Shown in pieces: positions 44,210-51,378 of a stretch of 51,378 bases of DNA. The notes under the pieces were generated by a model. The model was not told where the DNA came from and did no database searches. It worked only from the letters and a program-made list of their open reading frames with translations. The translations under genes and the position numbers were made by a program. Numbering within the stretch: the stretch's first letter is position 1; each line of letters starts with the position of its first letter. Origin of the DNA: Lachnospiraceae bacterium (GTDB taxonomy: Bacteria > Bacillota > Clostridia > Lachnospirales > Lachnospiraceae); the NCBI GenBank assembly GCA_014804485.1, contig JAAUZT010000043.1, forward strand, positions 1 to 51,378, given 5' to 3'.

Positions 44210-46174
44210 TTATTTCTTCTCTTCCTGTGCCACTTCCTGGCGAATCTCCTTCGTCCTGATCTCCTTGCAGATCTGATCGATAAACTCCTGCAGCGGCTTC
44301 ACGCCCTCGTCGCCTGCATAGCGGCTTCTGACAGACACGGTCTTATCCTCCGCTTCCTGCGCACCTACTACAAGCATATAAGGCACTTTGGCAAGTCTCG
44401 CCTCACGGATCTTAAACCCGATCTTCTCAGAACGATTATCCACCGTCACATCGATTTCGTTTCGCGCCAGCTCTTTTCTGACTTCCTCCGCATACTCCTC
44501 GTACTTCTCCGAAATCGGAAGCACGCGAACCTGTTCCGGACACAGCCATGTCGGGAATTTGCCCGCATATTTCTCAATCAGCCACGCCAATGTTCTCTCA
44601 TAACATCCGAGGGAAGTTCTGTGAATGATGCACGGACGTACTCTGTCACCGTTCTGATCGATAAAGTACATGTCAAACTGCTCCGCCAGCAGCGCATCCC
44701 ACTGGATGGTAATCATCGTATCCTCTTTGCCGTATACGTTCTTCGCATTGATATCCACCTTCGGTCCATAGAATGCGGCCTCTCCCACGTCTTCTACAAA
44801 AGGAAGATCCAGCTCCGTCAGGATATTGCGGATATGCGCCTCCGTCTCGTTCCATACTTCCGGCTCGCCGATGTATTTCTCCGGATTCTCCGGGTCCCAT
44901 TTGGACAGGTGCCATGTAATATCTCCCAGCAGCCCCAAGGTTGACATAACATATTTTGCCAGAGCAATACAGCCCTTGAATTCTTCCACCATCTGATCCG
45001 GTCTTACGATCAAATGTCCCTCGGAAATCGTAAACTGGCGCACACGGGTCAATCCGTGCATCTCGCCGGAATCTTCATTTCTGAACAGCGTCGAAGTCTC
45101 ACCGTAGCGGATCGGCAGATCTCGATAGGAATGCTGCGTATTTTTGTAACAATAATACTGGAACGGGCATGTCATGGGACGAAGCGCGAACACCTCTTTA
45201 TCCTTCTCCTCATCTCCCAGCACAAACATGCCGTCTTTATAGTGATCCCAGTGTCCGGACATTTTATATAAGTCACTCTTCGCCATGAGCGGTGTCTTTG
45301 TTCTCACATAGCCCCACTCTTTATCCTCCAGATCCTCGATCCAGCGCTGCAGTTTCATAACCATCTTCGTGCCCTTCGGCAAGAGAAGCGGCAGCCCCTG
45401 TCCGATCACGTCTACTGTGGTAAAAAGCTCCATCTCACGTCCCAGTTTGTTGTGATCGCGGCGTTTGATATCCTCCAAATGCTCCAGATACGCTTCCAGC
45501 TCTTCTTTCTTCGGGAAAGCAGTTCCGTAGATACGCTGAAGCTGCGCTTTATCGGAATCGCCCCGCCAGTATGCCATAGAAGAAGAAATCAATTTATAAG
45601 CCTTAATATTTTTCGTGCTCATAAGGTGCGGTCCCGCACACAGATCCACAAAACCGCCCTGATCATAGAAAGAGATCTCGGCATCCTCCGGCAGATCACG
45701 GATCAGCTCCACCTTGTACGGCTCGCCCTTCTCCTCCATGAACTTAATCGCCTCGGCACGCGGCAGCGTAAACCGCTCGATCTTATGTCCCTCCTTAATG
45801 ATCTTCTTCATCTCCGCTTCCAGCTTATCCAAGTCGTCTCTGGAAAAAGGCTCCGCGTCAAAGTCATAATAGAATCCTTCCTCGATGGCCGGACCGATGG
45901 TCACTTTTGCGTTCGGGAAAAGCCTCTTCACCGCCTCCGCCAGCACATGGGATGCGGTATGTCTGATGACCCTAAGTCCTTCCGGATCATTCGCCGTTAA
46001 AATATTCAGGTTACAATCCTTGTCGATGACAGTCCGCAGATCCTCCACGCTGCCGTCCACTTCGCCTGCACATGCTGCACGGGCAAGCCCTTCGGAAATA
46101 TCCATGGCAATGTCATAGATGCTCATCGCCTGTGCGTATTCTTTACTGGAACCGTCTTTTAGTGTGATTTTCAT
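44210..46174 (-). CDS. thrS: threonyl-tRNA synthetase
   Basis: A 654-residue class II synthetase with all domains: TGS (1-60), editing domain with HTASHVLAEA, catalytic core with MTCPFQYYCYKNTQHSYRDL and the RDLPIRYGE, TSLGCYERTLA blocks, and the C-terminal anticodon-binding domain. It charges tRNA-Thr. GGAGACGAG precedes the ATG. It lies 121 bases after a Thr-rich small gene and behind a T-box leader. Confidence 0.97.
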   Translation of the reverse strand: MKITLKDGSSKEYAQAMSIYDIAMDISEGLARAACAGEVDGSVEDLRTVIDKDCNLNILTANDPEGLRVIRHTASHVLAEAVKRLFPNAKVTIGPAIEEGFYYDFDAEPFSRDDLDKLEAEMKKIIKEGHKIERFTLPRAEAIKFMEEKGEPYKVELIRDLPEDAEISFYDQGGFVDLCAGPHLMSTKNIKAYKLISSSMAYWRGDSDKAQLQRIYGTAFPKKEELEAYLEHLEDIKRRDHNKLGREMELFTTVDVIGQGLPLLLPKGTKMVMKLQRWIEDLEDKEWGYVRTKTPLMAKSDLYKMSGHWDHYKDGMFVLGDEEKDKEVFALRPMTCPFQYYCYKNTQHSYRDLPIRYGETSTLFRNEDSGEMHGLTRVRQFTISEGHLIVRPDQMVEEFKGCIALAKYVMSTLGLLGDITWHLSKWDPENPEKYIGEPEVWNETEAHIRNILTELDLPFVEDVGEAAFYGPKVDINAKNVYGKEDTMITIQWDALLAEQFDMYFIDQNGDRVRPCIIHRTSLGCYERTLAWLIEKYAGKFPTWLCPEQVRVLPISEKYEEYAEEVRKELARNEIDVTVDNRSEKIGFKIREARLAKVPYMLVVGAQEAEDKTVSVRSRYAGDEGVKPLQEFIDQICKEIRTKEIRQEVAQEEKK

Positions 46175-46295
46175 AATCTCGTCTCCTTCTTTTTTTATGT
46201 TTTCTTCTCAGCCTGATTTCTCATCGTCTTTCTTATATCTCTTGCCTTTTAGTTTGCAGGCTATTCTGTCTGTCATCGGTCTGCTCTTTTTTGCT

Positions 46296-46589
46296 TTACT
46301 CCTCTTCCTGACTGTCGTCCGCCTCGTCAACAGTACAATTCTCGGTGTTATTGTCGTTATGCCCATTATTACTGCCACAATTATTTCCATTGTTATTGCC
46401 GTTATTGCTTGCAATTGTGACACCGTGCGTATAAGGTGCAGACAGCAGTCCAATGCAGATTCCGGCAAGCAGACAGATCGCACCGATCAGGAAGAAATCC
46501 AGTTTCGTGAGGGTAAGTTCTCCACTCATGAAGTCTGTCGTTTTTTCTTTTAATTGTGTTGTTTTCTCTTTCAAATCTGTTGTTGTCAT
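46296..46589 (-). CDS. Thr-rich small membrane protein between T-box and thrS
   Basis: A 97-residue protein with three zones: a Thr-rich charged start (MTTTDLKEKTTQLKEKTTDF), one membrane helix (FFLIGAICLLAGICIGLLSA), and an Asn/Gly/His-rich tail ending in acidic residues. Seven of the first 18 residues are Thr. AGGAGG lies before the ATG. The gene sits between the Thr T-box terminator and thrS, so it should be switched on by lack of charged tRNA-Thr. Function is unknown. Confidence 0.75.
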   Translation of the reverse strand: MTTTDLKEKTTQLKEKTTDFMSGELTLTKLDFFLIGAICLLAGICIGLLSAPYTHGVTIASNNGNNNGNNCGSNNGHNDNNTENCTVDEADDSQEEE

Positions 46590-46630
46590 AGTGTTCCTCC
46601 TACTTTTTATTTGCCCACTCTTTTCTTTAA

Positions 46631-46876
46631 AACAGAAAATCCCCTGCACTACCACTACGGCAATGCAGAGGACGTATTATCTTACGCGGTTCCACCTCGC
46701 TTGTTCCGTGCGCTCATGACGACTTATCGGAACCTCTCATTCGACTGTAACGTAAGTCAACGGACCGGATTGGGGTCACTCAGAGTTAGTTTTCAGATGT
46801 TTCCGGCAAAAGCGCTTCCAGCATAATACGCTTCTCTCTGTTACGTTCCGCATCCTACTTTTCTCGTCAACGTGTT
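46631..46876 (-). promoter_or_regulatory. T-box leader, threonine-specific
   Basis: The T-box sequence AGGTGGAACCGCG lies at 46685-46697. The terminator is CCTCTGCA/TGCAGGGG (46641-46671) followed by ATTTTCTGTTTT. Upstream, CAGAG/CTCTG and a helix GGAUGCGGA/UCCGGUCC close an internal loop whose 3' side contains ACC, a Thr codon, the likely specifier. Binding of uncharged tRNA-Thr should prevent termination. Confidence 0.9.
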
Positions 46877-46880
46877 AATC

Positions 46881-46908
46881 TGTATATCGTTATTCTATGC
46901 CAAGCCAA
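46881..46908 (-). promoter_or_regulatory. candidate promoter of the T-box transcript
   Basis: -35 TTGGCT, 16-base spacer and -10 TATACA lie just upstream of the T-box. Confidence 0.45.
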
Positions 46909-46931
46909 CTAAAATGTAAAGAACTTTTTGC

Positions 46932-47399
46932 CTATGGTTTACATAACAATTCATCTTCAATAATTTTTGCTGCACATGCAATGATCTTAGCACATGGTCT
47001 TGTCTCATAAAACTCCGGCGTGCGGATCGAGGGCTTCGCACTCTCCTCTGCACCGTCTATTCCCAGCAGTTCCCTGCAGATGATCGTGCCATACTCTTCT
47101 TTGAAGCGGGCGCTCATCTGTCTGACCAGCGTATAGATATGCGCTTTCGCCGCCTCGTCCTGCGGATCGGCATTACCTTCTTTCAGGCCCGCTAACATCG
47201 CCATGGATGATACTGCGCCGCACACTTCACGCATCCTGCCTACCCCTGCGCCCATGGCGCTGGACATCTTAAGCGCCGTTTCACGCTCCATACCGAAACA
47301 GTCCGCATAAGTCGCAAAGACAGCCTGTGCACAATTATATCCTTCTTTAAAAGTCTCCACAGCCCGCTGCGCACGGGACTCGAATCCTGTCTCTCCCAT
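46932..47399 (-). CDS. C_GCAxxG_C_C family protein
   Basis: A 155-residue helical protein with the spaced cysteines that define the family: GYNCAQAVF, the REVCGAVSSM block, ICRELLG and RPCAKIIACAA. Such proteins are taken to bind a metal or act in redox roles; no reaction is established. GCAGGAG precedes the ATG. It lies 75 bases after the SEC-C gene. Confidence 0.9.
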   Translation of the reverse strand: MGETGFESRAQRAVETFKEGYNCAQAVFATYADCFGMERETALKMSSAMGAGVGRMREVCGAVSSMAMLAGLKEGNADPQDEAAKAHIYTLVRQMSARFKEEYGTIICRELLGIDGAEESAKPSIRTPEFYETRPCAKIIACAAKIIEDELLCKP

Positions 47400-47473
47400 T
47401 TTACTCCTGCTCCGCCATACCGCACGTCCGTATCGCCGACAGCGCTTTGTCCCGGTTCTTCTCCTGCCGAATA

Positions 47474-47980
47474 CTATGCGTTCTTACCACAGCACTTCTT
47501 GTATTTCTTGCCGCTTCCGCAAGGACACGGATCGTTGGGATATACCTTCGGTGCCTTGTGGATCGTGGTAGACTCTTTCTGCTCCTTGTACAGAGCTTTT
47601 CTCTTATCCTCATCAAAGATATCGTTCCACTCTTCCAGCCCGTAAAGCCAGTCTGCACCTGCTGCCACCATGTTTTTATAGAGCAGTTCTTTATCAAAAC
47701 CAAGACTTACCTTGGTGTCTTCTTCCATCTCCTCAATTGGATTTGCCTTCTTTAAGCTGTCATTGATACCATCCAGGAAACCGGTCATCGTCATGATGTC
47801 AACGTCAAACTTCTCCGCCAGTTCCTTAACGGTTCCCTTTACCGCCTTGTCCGGAGTCTTTAAAAGCTCCGCGTAGATCTCCTTCTCTTTTAAAAAATAA
47901 GCAGACCATAATCTCTGCAGATCACCCTTGTTGGCAGTCTCGGAATACGCCATATCACGCCACTGTTTTAATAATGCCAT
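47474..47980 (-). CDS. SEC-C motif protein
   Basis: A 168-residue protein: a helical domain ([20 protein letters not shown] to about 140) and a C-terminal zinc motif [18 protein letters not shown], as at the end of SecA. The role is unknown; SEC-C may bind proteins or ribosomes. AAAAGGTGG precedes the ATG. Confidence 0.9.
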   Translation of the reverse strand: MALLKQWRDMAYSETANKGDLQRLWSAYFLKEKEIYAELLKTPDKAVKGTVKELAEKFDVDIMTMTGFLDGINDSLKKANPIEEMEEDTKVSLGFDKELLYKNMVAAGADWLYGLEEWNDIFDEDKRKALYKEQKESTTIHKAPKVYPNDPCPCGSGKKYKKCCGKNA

Positions 47981-48074
47981 TGTACTGTACCACCTTTTAT
48001 TTTAATGATATCTAAGTATATAACATTTTGTCGGAAAAGTAAATTTATATTTCCTTAAGAATATTTTGTATCAT

Positions 48075-49100
48075 TTAAAGCAGTGAAATCAACTTTTTCA
48101 CATCCTCTTCGCTCGTAGCCCAGCTCGTGGCAAATCTCACCACCGTATGATTCTCATCATACTTTTCCCAAAAATCAAATATAACCTTGTCCTGCAGCTC
48201 CCTCATCCGCGCATTCTCCAACACAATAAAGATCTGATTCGTAGGCGTTTTCAGGTAAAAAGTATATCCCTTTTCCTCAAATGCATTCCGCAGTAAGCCT
48301 GCCATGCGGATGGCATTTCTTCCGTTTTCCAGATACAGGTCGTCTGTAAACAGCGTATCGAACTGAATACCGAGAAGCCTTCCCTTCGCAAGAAGTGCGC
48401 CGTGCTGCTTGATCAATGTCATGAAATGCGCGGGCGTATTTCTCTTAGTGAATACGACGGCTTCCCCGCACAGCGCTCCCACTTTCGTCCCGCCGATATA
48501 GAAAACATCACAATATTCCGCTATGTCGGGCAGCGTTACATCCGTATTCTCGCCGGCAAGTCCGTATCCCAGCCGCGCGCCGTCCAGATATAACGGCACG
48601 TGATATTTCGTACATACCGCAGAGATATCCGAAAGCTCCCGCTTCGTATAGAGTGTTCCGTACTCCGTCGGATGGGTGATATACACCATGCCCGGAAAAA
48701 CCATATGCTCGTGGTTCACATCCCCATAAAAGGACTCCATATAATGCCCAATCTCAGCCGCCGCAAGTTTTCCATCCGTATGGGGAAGCTCCAAAACCTT
48801 GTGTCCCGTATATTCTATCGCTCCCGCTTCATGCACATTGACATGTCCTGTCGTCGCCGCGATCACGCCCTCATATTTGGCAAGCATCGAATCAATAACG
48901 ATCTGGTTTGTCTGCGTGCCGCCTGTCAGGAAATGAATGTCCGCGTCTTCACAGCGACAAGCTTCCCTGATTTTCTCTTTGGCCAAGTCACAGTATCTGT
49001 CGCTTCCGTATCCCGGCAGACTCTCCATATTCGTATCGATTAGTTTCTGCAAAATTTTTTCATGTGCCCCTTCGGAATAATCATTGGCAAAACTTAGCAT
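48075..49100 (-). CDS. threonine aldolase family PLP enzyme
   Basis: A 341-residue fold-type I PLP enzyme. The family starts with FANDYSEGAHEKIL; the PLP lysine is K206 in YIGGTKVGAL, with D173 in YLDGARLGYG and H86 stacking region in TTGHVNVHEAGA. It should cleave L-threonine or L-allo-threonine to glycine and acetaldehyde. GGGAGG precedes the ATG. It stands alone. Confidence 0.92.
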   Translation of the reverse strand: MLSFANDYSEGAHEKILQKLIDTNMESLPGYGSDRYCDLAKEKIREACRCEDADIHFLTGGTQTNQIVIDSMLAKYEGVIAATTGHVNVHEAGAIEYTGHKVLELPHTDGKLAAAEIGHYMESFYGDVNHEHMVFPGMVYITHPTEYGTLYTKRELSDISAVCTKYHVPLYLDGARLGYGLAGENTDVTLPDIAEYCDVFYIGGTKVGALCGEAVVFTKRNTPAHFMTLIKQHGALLAKGRLLGIQFDTLFTDDLYLENGRNAIRMAGLLRNAFEEKGYTFYLKTPTNQIFIVLENARMRELQDKVIFDFWEKYDENHTVVRFATSWATSEEDVKKLISLL

Positions 49101-49442
49101 GTTTTTGTCCTCCCACGGATATAGTTGGTGTAAAAGTTATACATATGTAAACATTTCGTGAAAAGTTAATTGTCAGTATAAATGCGTTCACATGACTTAT
49201 TGCTCACGAAAATGAAATATTGTATTCTTTAATGCTTCATGTAAATCAGATTATATGACAAAATACCGGCTGTGGCAATGCCGGTTTGTATTGGTTTTGC
49301 CGGGTCTACTATCTTTTAAATATCTTGTGAAATATCTTCGGGGAAAAATTTTTTTAGAAATTCATATTACTTTGTATAAAGCTGTGAAAAACGGTTACAA
49401 TGATAATAGTCAAAAGATAAGGAAATACTTATCCTCCCCTAA

Positions 49443-49485
49443 GGAAGCCTCTAGGAGTGCGGAATCCGCATTTTTAGGGGCTTCC
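49443..49485. other. long hairpin near element end
   Basis: GGAAGCCTCT/AGGGGCTTCC encloses an inner TGCGG/CCGCA stem. There is no T-run directly after it. Confidence 0.6.
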
Positions 49486-49520
49486 GCTATGTTTATGGCT
49501 TCATTTTAGGGTAATTTGGG

Positions 49521-49711
49521 GTGTTGCCAAGTGTTGCCAAGCTGGAAGCCAGTGTTTATCAGGGTTTCCGGCTTTTTATGATTTTACATAATGTTTGCTT
49601 CATGGCCTGCAATGCCAGTATTTCAGGCACTTTTTGCATAAAATTTTCTTCAAGTGTTTTTATCGAACTTACGTTCTTTTTATGGTATTGGCAACACTTT
49701 TTCTGTTGCCA
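49521..49711. repeat. short direct and inverted repeats, possible integrase arm sites
   Basis: GTGTTGCCAA occurs twice in tandem (49521-49540). Its exact complement TTGGCAACAC is at 49688-49697, and a partial copy TGTTGCCA at 49704-49711. They lie right beside the 3' end of the integrase, where Tn916-like elements keep arm-type binding sites. Confidence 0.6.
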
Positions 49712-49729
49712 TCAACTCTTTTGATAACA

Positions 49730-50575
49730 TTATGCAAACATAGCTTCCACTTGTTCACCGCCAAAGTCGAAATCATATATTTTAAAGATTTCATTCTGTA
49801 TAGCCAGATTGTCTTCGTAATCGTTCTTGCACTTATAATAGGTGTTCAAGGTTGTGCTTTTATTCTTATGTCCCACATTTTTTGAAACCAATGCCAGCTT
49901 CATGCCTTTGTCCAGACAGTTTGTTACATAACTCCTTCTGCATGTATGAGAGGGCTTGTATTCCACTCCGACATAGTTGCAGAAAGCCTTAAATGTACCG
50001 GTTACACTGCTCTCCTTTACCATCCTTCCGCTGTTTGCCGGGATGACATATTCGCTTTCAATCCCTGCCTGCTCTGTCCTGCGCTTCTGTTCCATCAGCC
50101 ATCTATAAGTAAAATCATTGATGACTACGGTCCTGCGGGAAGTTTTGTTCTTCGGAGTGCTTTCCTCATAGATTTTGGAATTGGTATCATAATCTGTATA
50201 TTCCGTCTGCGTCCGCTCAATCTTAATTGTTCTGTGTTCCAGATCGACCTTGCTCCATTTTAGTGCAAGTAACTCTCCCAATCTTAAACCAGTTCCACAA
50301 AGGATAAAGAGCGCTGGAGAATTACGGTATTTTCTGCATTTATTCCAGCAAGCCATAGAGCCTGATTGCAGGGTATTAATCTCATCATCTTCCCATACGC
50401 CAAGCTCCTTGTCTTCCTGCTCTTTGCACCTGTCCTCATTGATTTTTACCTTCCGCATAAAATTCCAGCTCATGATTTCCCTGTCACAGGCATAATCAAA
50501 TGCCTGGCTGACAATGCATTTTATCTGGCATACTGCGAAAAAAAAAACGTAAGGAAAAAGCAGTATAGATTTTTT
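49730..50575 (-). pseudogene. integrase of an integrative element, 5' end lost
   Basis: The catalytic domain of a Tn916-like tyrosine recombinase is complete: Arg in LCGTGLRLGELLALKW, Lys region in KNKTSRRTVVIN, HxxR in HTCRRSYVT, VGHKNKS and Tyr in NTYYK. The N-terminus has only the end of the core-binding domain (KCIVSQAFDYACDREIMSWN); the arm-binding domain is missing. The frame is open further to 50581, but the first residues (hydrophobic, from a T-run) look like junction sequence. Probably inactive. Confidence 0.8.
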
Positions 50576-50946
50576 CCCCATTCACTCTTGATATCGGGAT
50601 AATCTTTGGTTGACATACCATCCATAATAGTGGTAGTAATCGTCAGACGTTCATCCTGCAGCACTTCATTCACCACTCTGCATCCATAAGAAACGCCGTA
50701 TAGGATATTGATCTTCCCACTATAATTTTCTACGATGTAGTCCCCCAGACGCCTGGCCTCATCCATAGCGGACTTGAATTCTGTTTCCGGCTCAGAAGGG
50801 TTAAAGCCATCATAGGCAACCAGAATAACATGGTACTTTTTTCCCAGTATCTGGGCAGTCGGGAGCGCCCCTTTGTAACACACCCCACCTCCATGAAAGA
50901 TCACCATGATCTCAGGATGTTCCTGTCCAAATTCAAAATATTTCAT
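50521..50946 (-). pseudogene. alpha/beta-hydrolase, 3' end lost at the junction
   Basis: The first 125 residues fit an alpha/beta-hydrolase: MVIFHGGGVCYKG (oxyanion), LVAYDGFNPSE, and nucleophile elbow LYGVSYGCR with Ser86. After DYPDIKSEWGK the frame runs into integrase sequence and ends. The catalytic His region is missing. AGAGGAG precedes the ATG. It lies 27 bases after the membrane protein gene at 50974. Confidence 0.78.
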
Positions 50947-50973
50947 GGCAGTTCTCCTCTTTCCTTACTTTGA

Positions 50974-51369
50974 TTAAATAAGCGCCCCGATTCCTGCACA
51001 GATGAGTCCTGTAATAGGGCCAACGAAGATTGGCCACGCAATGCAGTGTTCCGGCAGCGCCAGCGTGAGCATCCACGGCTTTAGATTCCATGCCTCACAA
51101 TGCTCCGTGCCGGGAATCATCATGCCGCGCTTTTTCACAATCCCCCGCATAAAACCATCCAGTCCGATTAAATCTCCGAAATTGATAAAAGCCATTTCCA
51201 CATAACCCGTCCAAAACAGATTCCAAAAACCGCTTACACCGGCCTGCCTTGCACTGACGGCCATATATATAAATATCAATATGTACAGCGGATACATCAC
51301 AGATGCCAATATGATTATTTCTTTCTTTTCTCTTTTCGGAGATGCCTTTCGTATTTCCGCCGGCAGCAT
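50974..51369 (-). CDS. small multi-spanning membrane protein, 5' end possibly outside
   Basis: At least 131 residues with three to four membrane helices (IIILASVMYPLYILIFIYMA near 18-38, FWNLFWTGYVEMAFINFGDL, the C-terminal WPIFVGPITGLICAGIGA). No family is recognised. No ribosome binding site is visible before the ATG at 51369 and the frame stays open to the window edge, so the start may lie beyond it. It is followed by the truncated hydrolase, likely an operon. Confidence 0.65.
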   Translation of the reverse strand: MLPAEIRKASPKREKKEIIILASVMYPLYILIFIYMAVSARQAGVSGFWNLFWTGYVEMAFINFGDLIGLDGFMRGIVKKRGMMIPGTEHCEAWNLKPWMLTLALPEHCIAWPIFVGPITGLICAGIGALI

Positions 51370-51378
51370 TTTTGAAAA

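Larger units (their letters stand above)
49101..49729. other. gene-free region beside the integrase relic
   Basis: 629 bases. A plus-strand frame at 49255-49509 lacks a ribosome binding site and protein-like composition. The region holds a long hairpin and integrase-type short repeats, and is probably one end of a decayed element. Confidence 0.55.

Noticed and set aside
49255..49509. 84-codon plus-strand ORF
   Set aside because: No ribosome binding site, unlike composition, and it runs through the long hairpin.

Overview
The window reads as chromosomal DNA of a motile, anaerobic, Gram-positive Clostridia bacterium, most likely a Lachnospiraceae gut species. The reasons are strong AGGAGG-type ribosome binding sites, sigma-A promoters, a threonine T-box, an ATT-started infC-rpmI-rplT operon, DUF1540, DUF4474 and DUF3737 proteins, C_GCAxxG_C_C and SEC-C proteins, three chemoreceptors, and an Rrf2-iscS-iscU cluster of clostridial type. 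No species name can be given from the sequence alone. Most genes lie on the minus strand.

Layout. 0-16 kb is mainly housekeeping: a ROK regulator, small conserved proteins, a metallophosphoesterase, a class I amidotransferase, a three-gene operon (helical protein, NdpA-like nucleoid protein, Mbeg1-like lipase), an alanine/sodium symporter, a chemoreceptor, a ZIP transporter, a lone tyrosine recombinase, the iscS-iscU-iscR operon with a clear promoter and operator, an MBL hydrolase and a DUF3737 beta-helix protein. 16-24 kb is an accessory patch. A LysR gene end and a lipoprotein gene end each occur twice, bracketing two different cargoes (an AlbA_2/Schlafen-like protein and a HipA-like kinase). 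Lipoproteins and a frameshifted toxin-antitoxin pair follow. 24-36 kb holds two chemoreceptors, RNA and peptide enzymes, a tRNA-Pro with the rare anticodon AGG, an EAL protein, and a PadR-controlled SEDS-like membrane protein whose promoter carries twin palindromes. 36-49 kb holds infC-rpmI-rplT with an attenuator leader, a GH2 glycosidase divergent from an MFS transporter, thrS behind a Thr T-box and a Thr-rich small ORF, and a threonine aldolase. 49-51 kb is a scar where a decayed integrative element abuts a truncated hydrolase.

Genes that work together: IscS supplies sulfur to IscU and the Rrf2 protein probably represses the operon through the palindrome at its promoter; PadR and the HAAS/SEDS protein form a regulator-target pair; GH2 and MFS probably import and cleave one oligosaccharide; uncharged tRNA-Thr should release the T-box terminator so that the Thr-rich protein and ThrRS are made. 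Coordinates of starts were adjusted by ribosome binding sites where they decide between candidates. Family names rest on motif recognition, not on database searches.
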